From Desulfurococcales archaeon (GTDB lineage Archaea > Thermoproteota > Thermoprotei_A > Sulfolobales > Desulfurococcaceae): a DNA stretch of 64,000 nucleotides. The position numbers and the translations under genes were made by a program. The stretch covers positions 430,391 to 494,390 of the forward strand of contig JALVYU010000031.1 of the NCBI GenBank assembly GCA_027022365.1, read 5' to 3'. Below the pieces are notes generated by a model, which did not search any database, was not told where the DNA came from, and saw nothing but the letters and a program-made list of their open reading frames with translations. This document shows positions 45,710-55,699 of the stretch, piece after piece; the stretch's first letter is position 1, and the number at the start of each line of letters is the position of its first letter.

Positions 45710-46644
45710 CCCATAACGAGCCCGATAAGCGGTATCACGGATGCGAGTATCAGAGGCTTAAACGCCAGGTCAACCCTGTACCTGGGGTATAGGGCCTCTA
45801 TGACGGAGTAGACGCTCATCGTGATGAGGAGGAACAGGGTGAAAACGCCTAGGACAAGCACTGATAGCAGTGGCCCCGAGACAAGGGATCGAAGCACCGC
45901 CGCCACAGGCGATACAAGCACCAGCGACACGGGTAGCGATAAGAGTATGTATCTCTTGAGGAGCAGGGCGTAGAGGAACAGCCCGTAGTACCTCCCGCTG
46001 AACTCTAGGTAGGGCCCACCGAGCACCTCCGTCTCGGCCTCGCCCATATCGAACGGGGTGTAGGCGGACTCGATATACGCTAGTATGAAGAGGGATGCTG
46101 ACAGGAAGAGAGTGCTTATCCTCAGGTAGTTCCCGGGGAAGCCGTACAGCACCGCGAGGCCGTAGAGGTTCAGCGTCTTCATCTTATACGCTATGCCGAC
46201 GATCGTGAACGCGATGAAGACCTCGAACACCGTCACGGTCAGCGCCTCCCTAGCCGATCCGGCGTTTGAGTACGGGTTCGGCAGCGCTAGTCCTAGCAGG
46301 ACGACGAGCACGGAAACGAATAGCAGCGCGTACAACAGCGTGATGGCGTCAAACACTGTGCTGAACCCTGGGACGTAGGGTATGGGCACCGCCGCCGATA
46401 GTACTAGCATGGATACGAACACTATGTATGGTGTAACGATCATGAACATGTTCTTGAAGGGCAGAACCGGCTGCAGGCTGAATAGCTTCGATAGATCATA
46501 TATGGTCTGCAGCAGCGGCGGCCCGATCCTCCTCTGGACCTTGGCCCTGATCTTGCGTCTCAACCCATCGAGCACCGGGGCCATGAAGGCCCCGAGCAGT
46601 ATCAGGACGATCACCCAGACCGTTCTGAGCATGCACTCGTCCAC
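45694..46644 (-). CDS. hycD: NuoH/HycD-like membrane subunit
   Basis: 316 residues, about eight helices. GRKIRAKVQRRIGPPLLQ-like opening (residues ~29-46), and the ESAYTPFDMGEAETEVLGG loop, are NuoH hallmarks linking the NiFe arm to the ion-pumping subunits. GTG start. Confidence 0.93.
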   Translation of the reverse strand: MDECMLRTVWVIVLILLGAFMAPVLDGLRRKIRAKVQRRIGPPLLQTIYDLSKLFSLQPVLPFKNMFMIVTPYIVFVSMLVLSAAVPIPYVPGFSTVFDAITLLYALLFVSVLVVLLGLALPNPYSNAGSAREALTVTVFEVFIAFTIVGIAYKMKTLNLYGLAVLYGFPGNYLRISTLFLSASLFILAYIESAYTPFDMGEAETEVLGGPYLEFSGRYYGLFLYALLLKRYILLSLPVSLVLVSPVAAVLRSLVSGPLLSVLVLGVFTLFLLITMSVYSVIEALYPRYRVDLAFKPLILASVIPLIGLVMGWLGW

Positions 46645-46648
46645 GGCT

Positions 46649-48679
46649 CTACACCCACCAGAACAAGAGTATTACGAGGATTATCACCGAGAGTATCAGT
46701 AAAGCTATGGTGAACAAGGCTATCGGGGAGACTATGATCAGCCTGGCCATGTTGCCGAACACCCTCACCGCCGCAACCACCGATGATCCGGCGAGCTCGT
46801 CGAGCTTGAACTCCCTTATCCCAGAATACTTTTCCGCGAGCCCCCGCGCCTTGGCGGCGAACCAGGTGTTCAGGCCGCCGAAGAACCTGGTTATCCTAGA
46901 AGCTATGCCGGAGTAAACTATTTTCGAGGGGATCCTCCACACCAGGCACTCGTATACCTCGTGGGAAAAACCCGTGAGGGGCTCGAAAATCCTCGAGAAT
47001 TCGATGTATAGGTGGCTGGGCCGTATAAGGTGCTTGTCGGGCGGGATAATGTATCCCGTCGTCCAGACCCTGCTGGTGACAACGTCTTTGCCCCTATCGA
47101 TATATCCCAGCAGCAGGCCGAGGCCGATCGACGCGAACACTATTAGTGGGAAGTAGTAGCCGTAGGGCGAAATAATGTGGATAAGCCCCGCCTCCACGGA
47201 GGCGTTGCCGGCGACGCCGTAGAAGCGCATGGATATACTCGTGAACAAGCCGAAGATCGAGTACAGGCCGAACACTACGAGCAATACGACGGGCACAAGC
47301 ATCCCAGCCCTCATCGGATACCCTATCCTCCCCCTCACCACCTTTTTCTCGACTAGCCTAAGCGCCGGGGCCATGTACTTGACGGAGTACAGCAGTGTAA
47401 GCGGGGACAACGCTATAACCATGGCAGCGATGACGCTGTACAGCGGGGACGCGCCCCTCAGGATCGACGCGTATATTGACAGCTTAGCGATATAGCCCAG
47501 CAGGGGCGGTAGCCCGGCAAGGCTCAGGGAACCAACTATGATGCTGATCATGGCTGTCCTGCTCACCGCGCCGATATTAGCCACGTCGTCGAGGCCGGCG
47601 GATCCGTAGACATATATGTAGCAGCCGCTCGTCAGGAACAATAGTGTCTTGAAAATACTGTGGGCGAACAGGTAGGCCAGCCCGGCCGCGAGTAGGAGCG
47701 CTGAGAGAACCCTGTCGAAGCCCAGCGTGATCGCCGAGAGGCTCAGGGGAACCAGTATGTATCCTATCTGTGAGACGCTCGAGTAGGCAAGCAGCCTCTT
47801 GGCGTGGTTCTCGCCCACAGCCTTGATCGAGCCCCAGAAGATCGATAGCAGTGCCTGGACGAGCAACAAGTAGTATAAAATGACCGGGGGGTGCAGGTAC
47901 CTCAGCATCACGCCGAATAACCCGTAGACACCCATCTTTATCATTACGCCGCTGAGAAGCGATGATATGTTGCTAGGCGCGGCCGGGTGGGCGTCGGGGA
48001 GCCAGAAGTGGAGGGGGTATAGGCCCGCTTTAGCCGTGAAGGCGATGTAGAACATGATTATAGAGAGTAGCCAGGCAGGGCTCCGGTCATCAATGATCTT
48101 CTCGAGGGAGCTGAGCTGTAGGGTCCCGTAGCCCGCCCACAGCATGGAGACACCGAGTATAAGGGGGAAACTGTTGAGCAACAGCATCGTGTAGAGATAC
48201 TGCTTCGTCGCCCTAACAACGTGTTTCTCCCCGTACTCCCACCCTATCAGGACGATGCTTGTCAGGGTCATTACCTCCCAGAAGAACAGGAATAGGAGCA
48301 GGTTATCCGATATACACAGCATCGCCATCGAGGAGAGGAACAGTGAAACCATTAGGGAGTAGGCCCAGGCACCGCCTAGCCCCTTGTATATCTCCATGTA
48401 CTCCATCCCGTACAGGCTTATGGATAGGCCGGCCAGCCCTATTACTGCTAGGAATAGTGCTGAGAAACTATCTATGCAGAAGTAGCCGTAGAGACAGGCG
48501 CTGGACCCCCTGATCATGATCGTGGACGACAGTATGAGCTGGGAGAGCGAAGCGATGAATACGAATGAGAGGCCAGCCCTGATCGATAACGTGTAGTTGC
48601 TTCTGAGAGCGAGTGGGATGATTATTGCTAGGGCATAGGCTGACGCCATAACCCCGAATAGGGTGCTTGCTAGATCCAT
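46649..48679 (-). CDS. NuoL/HyfB-like antiporter subunit
   Basis: 676 residues from ATG 48679. The frame is open to 49273, but the part before overlaps the preceding gene and reads as nonsense, and GGAGGTG lies 13 bases before this ATG (TTG 48685 also possible). Proton-path residues typical of the family: FFWEVMTLTS (Glu) and TAKAGLYPLHFWLPDAH (Lys). C-terminal extension about 200 residues with a long amphipathic part as in NuoL. Pumps H+ or Na+. Confidence 0.9.
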   Translation of the reverse strand: MDLASTLFGVMASAYALAIIIPLALRSNYTLSIRAGLSFVFIASLSQLILSSTIMIRGSSACLYGYFCIDSFSALFLAVIGLAGLSISLYGMEYMEIYKGLGGAWAYSLMVSLFLSSMAMLCISDNLLLFLFFWEVMTLTSIVLIGWEYGEKHVVRATKQYLYTMLLLNSFPLILGVSMLWAGYGTLQLSSLEKIIDDRSPAWLLSIIMFYIAFTAKAGLYPLHFWLPDAHPAAPSNISSLLSGVMIKMGVYGLFGVMLRYLHPPVILYYLLLVQALLSIFWGSIKAVGENHAKRLLAYSSVSQIGYILVPLSLSAITLGFDRVLSALLLAAGLAYLFAHSIFKTLLFLTSGCYIYVYGSAGLDDVANIGAVSRTAMISIIVGSLSLAGLPPLLGYIAKLSIYASILRGASPLYSVIAAMVIALSPLTLLYSVKYMAPALRLVEKKVVRGRIGYPMRAGMLVPVVLLVVFGLYSIFGLFTSISMRFYGVAGNASVEAGLIHIISPYGYYFPLIVFASIGLGLLLGYIDRGKDVVTSRVWTTGYIIPPDKHLIRPSHLYIEFSRIFEPLTGFSHEVYECLVWRIPSKIVYSGIASRITRFFGGLNTWFAAKARGLAEKYSGIREFKLDELAGSSVVAAVRVFGNMARLIIVSPIALFTIALLILSVIILVILLFWWV

Positions 48680-48681
48680 GA

Positions 48682-50043
48682 TCAAATGATCGCACCTCCC
48701 CCGGCGATACAGGATACTATCCAGTAGGCGAAAACATTCAGCACAATCATCATGGCGATCAGCGCGTCGAGGAGGCCCGGAGAGTAGCCCATTCCCTCCC
48801 CGGAGGCCCCTTCCCCGGGAAACAGTATTGAAGCCAGTATCCTGAAGAAGAACAGGCTGCTCACAAACCATGCGAGGACAGGCACTACGGCGGCCACGCC
48901 CATCGAGGCGAATGTGTTCTTGAGTATCATTATCTTTGCGATGAACAGGTTGAAGGGAGGAGCCCCTTCGACCGCGAGTATGGATGCCGCGAGCAAGAAT
49001 CCTGCGTGCGGGTAGAGCCTCCTGATGCGGCCGTAGTCCCCGCCGTAAACGCCCATAGTCATGAACGCCGATGCCTTGGAGAGGCCGTGGCACATAATGT
49101 ATAGTGGTAGGAGAAGCGCGAGCGCCCCCATACCCGGCAGCGTCAGGGCAAGCACCATCCACGACATATTGTATATCGTAGACCACGCTAGCATGGAGGA
49201 AAGCCTCCTGGCGCCCCAGTACCAGATGATTGAGATGATCATGGAGACGAGCGATAGGGATACGAGCAGCCACACGTAGTTCTCGGGAAGCCTCATGGCC
49301 GAGGCCAGCCTGTACAGGCCATACACCCCGAGCGGGTCGACTATGCCCGAGAACAGCGCCGAGTAGAGCGGCTCTATATTGTCATATACTTGTTGGACCC
49401 AGTAGTGGAACGGGAATACACCGGCCTTGCTCACGAACCCCGCGGCGAGCAGTAGCGCCGGGACGACCAGGGTCTCGCCAGTGCTCCTCGTCATGTCGTA
49501 GGCGTTGTCGGCGTATAGGAGGGCGGCGCCGACCAGTATCATGAAACCGGTTATATGCATTGTTAAATAGTAGGTGTAGTGGGGGCCGGTGTCCCGGGAC
49601 GTTGATAGGATCATATAGTATGCTATGAAGCTAATGGCCTCCCAGAGAACCGCGAAGACCAGCCAGTTATCGGTTAGTACGAGCAGCGATGTCGCGTAGA
49701 GTAGGAGGGATAAGACACCGTACTTGGCGAATCTCCCATCGCTTATGCTGCTGTACCTTATATACGTGTAGATGCCAGCCACCAGTACTATGATGGATGA
49801 TGTCAGCACGTATACCGTGGAAAGAATATCCGCGTACAAGCCGATCCCTAGAGGCAGGTTTATTCTAGCGGGGAGCCCCCCGGCAACTAGGGCGGGGACT
49901 AGTAGAATGCTTAGCAGGGAATAGGTTGTCGTGGATATGAGCCCTAACAATCTTTTCTTCGAGGCGTCGGCCAGGATCGACGCGATGACCAGCGCTGGGT
50001 AAACGAGCAACAGTAGCAACGCCATGTAGAGCGGCTGGGCCAT
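48682..50043 (-). CDS. NuoM/N-like antiporter subunit
   Basis: 453 residues, about 14 helices. Key residues in LWEAISFIAYY (Glu) and FVSKAGVFPFHYWVQQVYD (Lys). GGTGATG precedes the start. Middle of three antiporter-like subunits in the hydrogenase part. Confidence 0.9.
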   Translation of the reverse strand: MAQPLYMALLLLLVYPALVIASILADASKKRLLGLISTTTYSLLSILLVPALVAGGLPARINLPLGIGLYADILSTVYVLTSSIIVLVAGIYTYIRYSSISDGRFAKYGVLSLLLYATSLLVLTDNWLVFAVLWEAISFIAYYMILSTSRDTGPHYTYYLTMHITGFMILVGAALLYADNAYDMTRSTGETLVVPALLLAAGFVSKAGVFPFHYWVQQVYDNIEPLYSALFSGIVDPLGVYGLYRLASAMRLPENYVWLLVSLSLVSMIISIIWYWGARRLSSMLAWSTIYNMSWMVLALTLPGMGALALLLPLYIMCHGLSKASAFMTMGVYGGDYGRIRRLYPHAGFLLAASILAVEGAPPFNLFIAKIMILKNTFASMGVAAVVPVLAWFVSSLFFFRILASILFPGEGASGEGMGYSPGLLDALIAMMIVLNVFAYWIVSCIAGGGAII

Positions 50044-50046
50044 GTC

Positions 50047-51492
50047 CTACATCACCCTATAGATGCTCGGTATCATTACCGTGAAAGCCCATATCTGGGA
50101 AAGATACAGGCCCACCAACAGTATTATGAACGAAGCGTACATGTAGGGGGGAAGACCGGGTAATGGCCCGGCCGGGGCCTTCCTCCCGCCTACCCAGTGC
50201 ATGCTGACAGCCAGTAGCACCGCTGATTCGGCGAAGATCGCTAGGAGCGCCGCCAGGTAGATCGGAATAGTTATGACGGGGCCGGATAATACCACCATGT
50301 AGGCCTTAGCGACGGAGAACAGCGGGACACCCGCCAGTCCGAGCAGAACACAGAGCAACAAGTTGTAGAGGAGCCTGCTGGAGGAGAAGTACTCCATTAC
50401 CCTCACGAGATCATGTGTTCCGACAGAGTAGCCCGCACTGCCCATTAATAGGAAGCCGAGGCTCTTGAGGAAGGCATGGGCGGTAAAGTAGAGCAGGAAC
50501 AGGGATAGTCCGAGCCGTAGGGAATACACCATGAGGGATACCGTGAAGTACATTATGGCCGCCTCGGCTATGGTGGAGTAGGCTAGCAGCCTCTTCCCAT
50601 CCCTCAGCGCGGGGTACATGAGGGTGGAGATGATTACTGAGAAGATGATCGGGGCCAGTATGATGTATTGTGCATTAACGGGCACGCCGCCCATAGAGTA
50701 GATTATCCTCGCAACCAGGTAGGGCCCCATCTCGATCATGGTTGCGCCGTGGAGAAGAGCGGATGTGGGAGTCGGCGCGACCATCGCGTCGGGAAGCCAG
50801 GAATACGTTGGGAACTGGGACGACTTAGTGATGGCCGCCCACATCACCAGGCCCAGTACTAGCAGCTTGCCGGACGGGCTCAGGGAGCTCAGCGTACTCA
50901 ATGATACGCTCCCATAGTTCAGCGCGAGATACCCTATAGCGGCCGCTAAGCCTCCGTACGCTCCCAGATGGGTCACCACCAGCATCTTATACGACGACCT
51001 GGCGGCCTCCGGCGTGCCAGAGTATGATATCAGGCCCCAGCACGCAAGGCTCATCAGCTCGAAGTTTATGAGGAGCTGTATCAGGTTAGAGGAGAAGATG
51101 AAGAGCATTACCGAGAAAATGAAGAGGTACATCCACGCATAAAACCTTGGCTTACCGGTAACTACTGGGTGGTAGTTGTTCTGCGGCGACATATAGTTCG
51201 TGCTGTAGAGCATTATGGCCCCGGCGACAACCGATATTATCAGGGCCATGCCCGCCGAGAAGGGATCAACTATGAATCCATAGACCTCGCCGAGTCCGCC
51301 GGCGCTGTAAAGCCTGATATGGCTTATCGGGAAGCCCAGGTAGGCGTAGTAGGCGTAGAAAACTATCCCGGAAAAGATCAGGAGAACGCTAAAGAACACG
51401 TTTATCTTTACAACGTATTTCTCTCCCGACACTATAGAGAGTATAAAGGCGCATAAAGGCAAAAGAGCCAAAAACACCAGCGGCACAAGCAT
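50047..51492 (-). CDS. NuoL/M-like antiporter subunit
   Basis: 481 residues from ATG 51492 (GAGG upstream; ATG 51516 possible). FELMSLACWGLISY (Glu) and AITKSSQFPTYSWLPDAM (Lys) are the conserved ion-path segments. It lies just after cooS. Confidence 0.88.
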   Translation of the reverse strand: MLVPLVFLALLPLCAFILSIVSGEKYVVKINVFFSVLLIFSGIVFYAYYAYLGFPISHIRLYSAGGLGEVYGFIVDPFSAGMALIISVVAGAIMLYSTNYMSPQNNYHPVVTGKPRFYAWMYLFIFSVMLFIFSSNLIQLLINFELMSLACWGLISYSGTPEAARSSYKMLVVTHLGAYGGLAAAIGYLALNYGSVSLSTLSSLSPSGKLLVLGLVMWAAITKSSQFPTYSWLPDAMVAPTPTSALLHGATMIEMGPYLVARIIYSMGGVPVNAQYIILAPIIFSVIISTLMYPALRDGKRLLAYSTIAEAAIMYFTVSLMVYSLRLGLSLFLLYFTAHAFLKSLGFLLMGSAGYSVGTHDLVRVMEYFSSSRLLYNLLLCVLLGLAGVPLFSVAKAYMVVLSGPVITIPIYLAALLAIFAESAVLLAVSMHWVGGRKAPAGPLPGLPPYMYASFIILLVGLYLSQIWAFTVMIPSIYRVM

Positions 51493-51534
51493 GATCCGTT
51501 CCTCGCCAACATCCATGGATTTAGGGAAAAAAGG

Positions 51535-53397
51535 TTATGGGCTGAGCCTTCTCTTCTCGAGGTGCTTCAGGATTATATCTGCGGCGGTCTCTGGGTCCGG
51601 CTCGATGACCAGTCTGCCTCCCGTTATCTTCTCCATCTCCTCCGTCAGGAACTTCTCCACGCCCGGCGCCGCAAGGATCTGCGGCACCGTCCCGACGTGG
51701 CTGAGCAATCCATGCGCCATATAGTAGAGCACAGCACTCAGTGCTTTACCGTTCATCCACTCCGGCGCACTCGCCGCGAACGGGGCCTTATTTAGCGGTG
51801 CGCCGAGCTCCCTGCTTATCTCGTAGAGTATGAGTAGCTCCCTCGTGGTTTCAACGCATGGTCCTAGCGGTATCACTGGCGGCAGGTTGAACGCCGCCAA
51901 CAGCCTCATGAGCCCCTTGCCCGCGAGCCTGATTGACTCAGGCTTCGCTAGGCCCGTCAGCGCGGCCGCCATCATCGAGCACCCCATCGTGAATACCAGC
52001 ACGTCGTTCTCGATCAGCTTCTTGGCGATTGTGTAGTGGCCGTAGTTGTGCTTTACCTTCGGGTTGGTGCAGTGGTGCATGACCACTACTCCCTTTATGC
52101 TGCCATCTCTTATCGCGTCGGCTATCGGCTTGAAGGATCCGCCGAATGCCTTCTTTAGCCCGTTCAGGGTCGGGTTGGTTGTGAACTCCGAGACGTGTGT
52201 CGGCCTATAGATCTTCTCGGGCTTCCTGTTGGCATAGTTCTTGATCGCGAGCCTGACTATTTCTTTGGCTACGCTTGAAGCGTTCTCGGGCGTCATCGGC
52301 ATATGTATGGCTCCGGGTAGCTTGGCCACGGGGTCTACTATCACGATCTTTGTATGGTATTTCCTCGCGATCTCGACTATGTGGGGATATATGCACTGGT
52401 GATCAACAACCATTACCTCGGTGAGCCCCGTTATGATCGGTAGCTCCTGCATGATCATGTTGCCGCTCGGTATGATGACGGATATGCCCTTCGCCCCCGC
52501 CTTCCTAGCCATTTCGAGCAGCTCCGGATCCTGTGCCGCCATCTTGATCTTGCCGGCGAAGACTGGCATGACCCTGATGAATATGTTGACGTTGTCGGGG
52601 CTGATGATTCCGAGGCCGCTACGGCCTTTTCCAGGCGTCTTATCTCCGAGCAGGATCTCGTCCATAATCGTTGTTGTGAACGTGGCTAGGAGGCCGTCGA
52701 GTATAGATATCCTGATCGCCTGCTTCACCACGCTGATCGGGTCGGAGTCGGTACCCATGTTAGACCTGTAGTTAGCATCGATAAGTTCTCTCGAAAACCC
52801 TCGGGGCAGTAGGCCGTTCTTCTCCCATACCTCAATTATCTCCTCGGGCACAAGCTTCAGGGCTGTTTGGAGCGGCTCGTCCGTCAGCCTGTGGATCTCT
52901 GTCTCGAGCAAATCCACCAGTGATCCGAGCAGGTCGAGATCGTTCTCGGCCTTCAGCCCCAGCGTGTCGGCCAGCTCGTGGAGCCTCTCCGGGTTCTTCA
53001 GGACATAGTCTTTAGTCCTGCCCTCCGCGACCGCCCTAGCGGTATTTATCATGATCAGTGCTTCCTGCAGCCTCGTCGTAGCCCCGTGGACAACAAGGTC
53101 CAGCAGATCCCTCGAAGCTATGAGATCAGGGTCAGCGCCGCACGTACCGGTCGGGAAACCGTAGCCGAAGGGGTCTACTCTGCACGGCCCTGTGTTGCAG
53201 TGTCTACAGCAAACGCCAGTAAGCCCGAACCCGCACTGGGGCTGCTGGTACTGGAACCTGTGCCAAACCGTGTCGACGCCTTCGAGATCAGCCTTCTTAA
53301 CCAGCTCGTTCACGTCCGGGGTGATCGAGACATACCCCTTGATTTTTAAACCAATATACGCCCTTTCGGTCAAGACCGGGATCACCACTCGAACCAT
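51535..53397 (-). CDS. cooS: CooS-family (Ni-CODH-like) catalytic subunit, atypical cluster C
   Basis: 620 residues. Clusters D and B are intact: C55, C63, C64, C67, C72, C87 (CGFGLTGVCCRHCNTGPCR). Of the cluster C ligands, four Cys remain: C335 (DHQCIYP), C443 (HHCTNPKVK), C473 (MGCSMM), C514 (LGPCVE). The His near the motif GHEP is replaced by RVMPVF (275-280), and the CCTGNE segment is replaced by IPSGN (309-313) with a deletion of about 13 residues, removing the second ligand. The usual HS-HGR histidines near residue 104 are also lost. The lysine in WMNGKALS (K551) is kept. So it is a CooS relative whose CO activity is doubtful. Start may be GTG 53385, overlapping the cooF stop. Confidence 0.85.
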   Translation of the reverse strand: MVRVVIPVLTERAYIGLKIKGYVSITPDVNELVKKADLEGVDTVWHRFQYQQPQCGFGLTGVCCRHCNTGPCRVDPFGYGFPTGTCGADPDLIASRDLLDLVVHGATTRLQEALIMINTARAVAEGRTKDYVLKNPERLHELADTLGLKAENDLDLLGSLVDLLETEIHRLTDEPLQTALKLVPEEIIEVWEKNGLLPRGFSRELIDANYRSNMGTDSDPISVVKQAIRISILDGLLATFTTTIMDEILLGDKTPGKGRSGLGIISPDNVNIFIRVMPVFAGKIKMAAQDPELLEMARKAGAKGISVIIPSGNMIMQELPIITGLTEVMVVDHQCIYPHIVEIARKYHTKIVIVDPVAKLPGAIHMPMTPENASSVAKEIVRLAIKNYANRKPEKIYRPTHVSEFTTNPTLNGLKKAFGGSFKPIADAIRDGSIKGVVVMHHCTNPKVKHNYGHYTIAKKLIENDVLVFTMGCSMMAAALTGLAKPESIRLAGKGLMRLLAAFNLPPVIPLGPCVETTRELLILYEISRELGAPLNKAPFAASAPEWMNGKALSAVLYYMAHGLLSHVGTVPQILAAPGVEKFLTEEMEKITGGRLVIEPDPETAADIILKHLEKRRLSP

Positions 53398-54002
53398 CTA
53401 GAAGTACGGGTCTTCTCCGCGAGGATGTGAAGGGGTGTCCTAGACTCCGATGAAAAGACCATATAGGATTTGACGCCTTCTTTCCTGGACTCATAAACCT
53501 TCCTCATAACCAGCTCCTTACGTCTCCTCATAACTTCGCCGACGGTGCCGTACATCAGAGCCCCGGTTGGGCAGGCCTCTACACACGCCGGCGGGAGGCC
53601 TCCCGCTCTCCTGTCGGGGCAGAGATCGCACTTCACCATTATCTTGTTGAAGACATCGAGTTCGGGCACGCCGAACGGGCATGCGACACCGCAGGTGAGG
53701 CAGCCGATGCACTTCAGGGGGTTAAGCACTACGGCGTCGTCCTGATCCCTCTCCAGAGCCCTCGTCGGGCACACCTCGATGCACGGTGCTTGTTCGCAGT
53801 GGCGGCAGTTCAGGGGCGAGGGGAGGCCTAGATCCCATAGGTACACGACCCTTATCCTAGCCCTCGGCCTCGGGTACTCCTTGATGGCGATGAAGAGGCT
53901 CTTGCTCTGCGAATGCTCCACCGCACACGCTATCTCGCAGGATCGGCATCCCACGCATCTCGTAGGATCTATGAAGACCACCGGTTTATCGGATATCGCC
54001 AA
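53382..54002 (-). CDS. cooF: CooF-like four-cluster ferredoxin
   Basis: About 206 residues from TTG 54002, which follows GGTG; the frame is open to GTG 54086 but that stretch holds the promoter TATA box. Cysteine sets CVGCRSCEIAC, CRHCEQAPCIEVCP, CIGCLTCGVACP and CDLCPDR...CVEACP bind four 4Fe-4S clusters, as in CooF/HycB. It carries electrons between CooS and the hydrogenase. Overlaps cooS by 16 bp. Confidence 0.9.
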   Translation of the reverse strand: MAISDKPVVFIDPTRCVGCRSCEIACAVEHSQSKSLFIAIKEYPRPRARIRVVYLWDLGLPSPLNCRHCEQAPCIEVCPTRALERDQDDAVVLNPLKCIGCLTCGVACPFGVPELDVFNKIMVKCDLCPDRRAGGLPPACVEACPTGALMYGTVGEVMRRRKELVMRKVYESRKEGVKSYMVFSSESRTPLHILAEKTRTSRWFEW

Positions 54003-54060
54003 ACCAACAGCACCTTGGATCAAGTGATGCTGTTTGCTCGTTATGCCTTTATCGAGTGGT

Positions 54061-54070
54061 TTTAAATTAA
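54061..54070 (-). promoter_or_regulatory. Internal promoter before cooF
   Basis: Minus strand TTAATTTAAA is a good archaeal TATA box; predicted start ~54038, in front of cooF. It lets the CooF-CooS-hydrogenase part be transcribed apart from mrp. Confidence 0.5.
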
Positions 54071-54122
54071 AGAGCCCGTGATTCACTGTTTATAGGGGCG
54101 GTTGCCTGATCCGTTAAAACGG

Positions 54123-55694
54123 CTAGTGGGTGAGGAAGCGCTCTATGATCCCTCTCACTGATCCTATGTAGTCCGTGGGGCTGAACAGCTGCCCCGACAC
54201 ACTGGTTGAGAGCTGTGAGAGGAGTGGAAGGGCTAAGCCTACAACGACTACTAGGATGCACAGAATAGTTATTGAAGCCTTAACAGTCCATCCCGGCCTG
54301 AGCACGCCCGTCTTGACTGGGGCCTCGTTGACGAGGAGGTTTATTATCCTGAAGTACCCTATGGCCGCTATTGCGCTTGTAATGATGATTATCAGTGCAG
54401 CGCCGATGTTGCCGGCTCCCACCGATGCAGCTATCAATAACAGCTTGCTCGGGAACGTGCCCAGGGGGGGTACGCCGGCGAGCCCCAGCATAGCGATGAT
54501 CATGCCTGCCGAGGCGCCTGGATAGAGCTTAGCGAATCCCTTCAAATCCCTGATGTTCCTAGTGCCCGCCGCCGAGACTAGTACTCCGACAGATAGGAAT
54601 GCCAGGGCCTTAGATATGGAATGCGTTATGAAGTGGTATATCGAGGCCGCCAAGGCGTACCTCGTACCAATACTTATGCCGATAATGATGAGGGATACAT
54701 GCATAACCGTGCTGTAAGCAATGATCCTCTTTATATCGGTCTCTATAAGCATCATCACCGAAGCGTAGAGTGCGCCGAGGCACCCAAGCACCACCAGGAC
54801 ATCGAGTACGACCGATAACCCGCCGACGGCGTGCCTTCCCCATGACAGCACCGTGTAGAAGAGCCTTATCAGCCCGTATAGCCCGGCGTTCACGACAAGG
54901 CCAGATAAGAGCGCGGAAACCGGTGAGGGGGCCTCCGAGTGGGCGTCGGGGAGCCAGAAGTGGAGCGGGAAAGCGGCTGACTCCAGCATCAGGGACCAGA
55001 CTATTAGACCTACTATGAGGAGCAGAGGAGCGGCCGCGACCACTGTGTTGCCGCTGAACAGGTTCATAGGTGTGGGTAGGCCGAGGATCTTCGCCGACAG
55101 GTCGGGTATGCTCAACGTGCCGATGTATGCGTAGATGAAGCCTATTCCCAGGAAAAGCAGTATCCCCGCCAGACAAGCTATCATGCCGTACTTCAGCGCT
55201 GCCTCGACGGCTTCTCCCTTGTTCTTATGGTAGCCCACGAGGGCGTAGGCGGTTACGGCCATTAGCTCTATCATTACGAAGAAATTGAATAGATCACCTG
55301 TATAGTATATGCCGATCAGCGCCGAGGACATAAGCAGTACCAGTATATACATGTAGTGGATCCCATGCTCTCTCCCGCCAAAGTACCCGATCGAGTAAAC
55401 AGCTATTAAAAATATTATCAGCGATGAAAGCAGCGCCATGGTCGCCGACAGCTTGTCCACGACATAGACTATCCCCAGTGGCGGGAGCCACCCACCCGAG
55501 CCGTACACCAGGGTCTCGTTAAACCGGAGTACAGTGTACGCCACATAACCCGTCATTACCGCCGTGACTATGGTTGTAGATAGAAATATCGTGTCTGCCG
55601 CCCTCCTGGACTTATGGGTTACGCTGAGCAGCGCCAACAGTATTGCTCCGACCAAGCCGATGATCGGCGTGAGCACGGGTATGAAGGACTCCAT
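54123..55694 (-). CDS. mrpD: MrpD-type antiporter subunit
   Basis: 523 residues from ATG 55694, six bases after mrpE (the frame opens at 55727). NuoN/MrpD features: MIELMAVTAYALVGY (Glu), FPLHFWLPDAHSEAPSPVS. In the helix before this, where Lys is usual (IKAGIFP-type), the sequence has MLESAAFP, so the lysine appears replaced by Glu. Confidence 0.9.
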   Translation of the reverse strand: MESFIPVLTPIIGLVGAILLALLSVTHKSRRAADTIFLSTTIVTAVMTGYVAYTVLRFNETLVYGSGGWLPPLGIVYVVDKLSATMALLSSLIIFLIAVYSIGYFGGREHGIHYMYILVLLMSSALIGIYYTGDLFNFFVMIELMAVTAYALVGYHKNKGEAVEAALKYGMIACLAGILLFLGIGFIYAYIGTLSIPDLSAKILGLPTPMNLFSGNTVVAAAPLLLIVGLIVWSLMLESAAFPLHFWLPDAHSEAPSPVSALLSGLVVNAGLYGLIRLFYTVLSWGRHAVGGLSVVLDVLVVLGCLGALYASVMMLIETDIKRIIAYSTVMHVSLIIIGISIGTRYALAASIYHFITHSISKALAFLSVGVLVSAAGTRNIRDLKGFAKLYPGASAGMIIAMLGLAGVPPLGTFPSKLLLIAASVGAGNIGAALIIIITSAIAAIGYFRIINLLVNEAPVKTGVLRPGWTVKASITILCILVVVVGLALPLLSQLSTSVSGQLFSPTDYIGSVRGIIERFLTH

Positions 55695-55699
55695 CTCGA

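Noticed and set aside
48680..49273. N-terminal ~198 residues of the 874-codon frame
   Set aside because: They overlap the 48682-50043 antiporter gene out of frame and have no membrane segments; the real start is ATG 48679.
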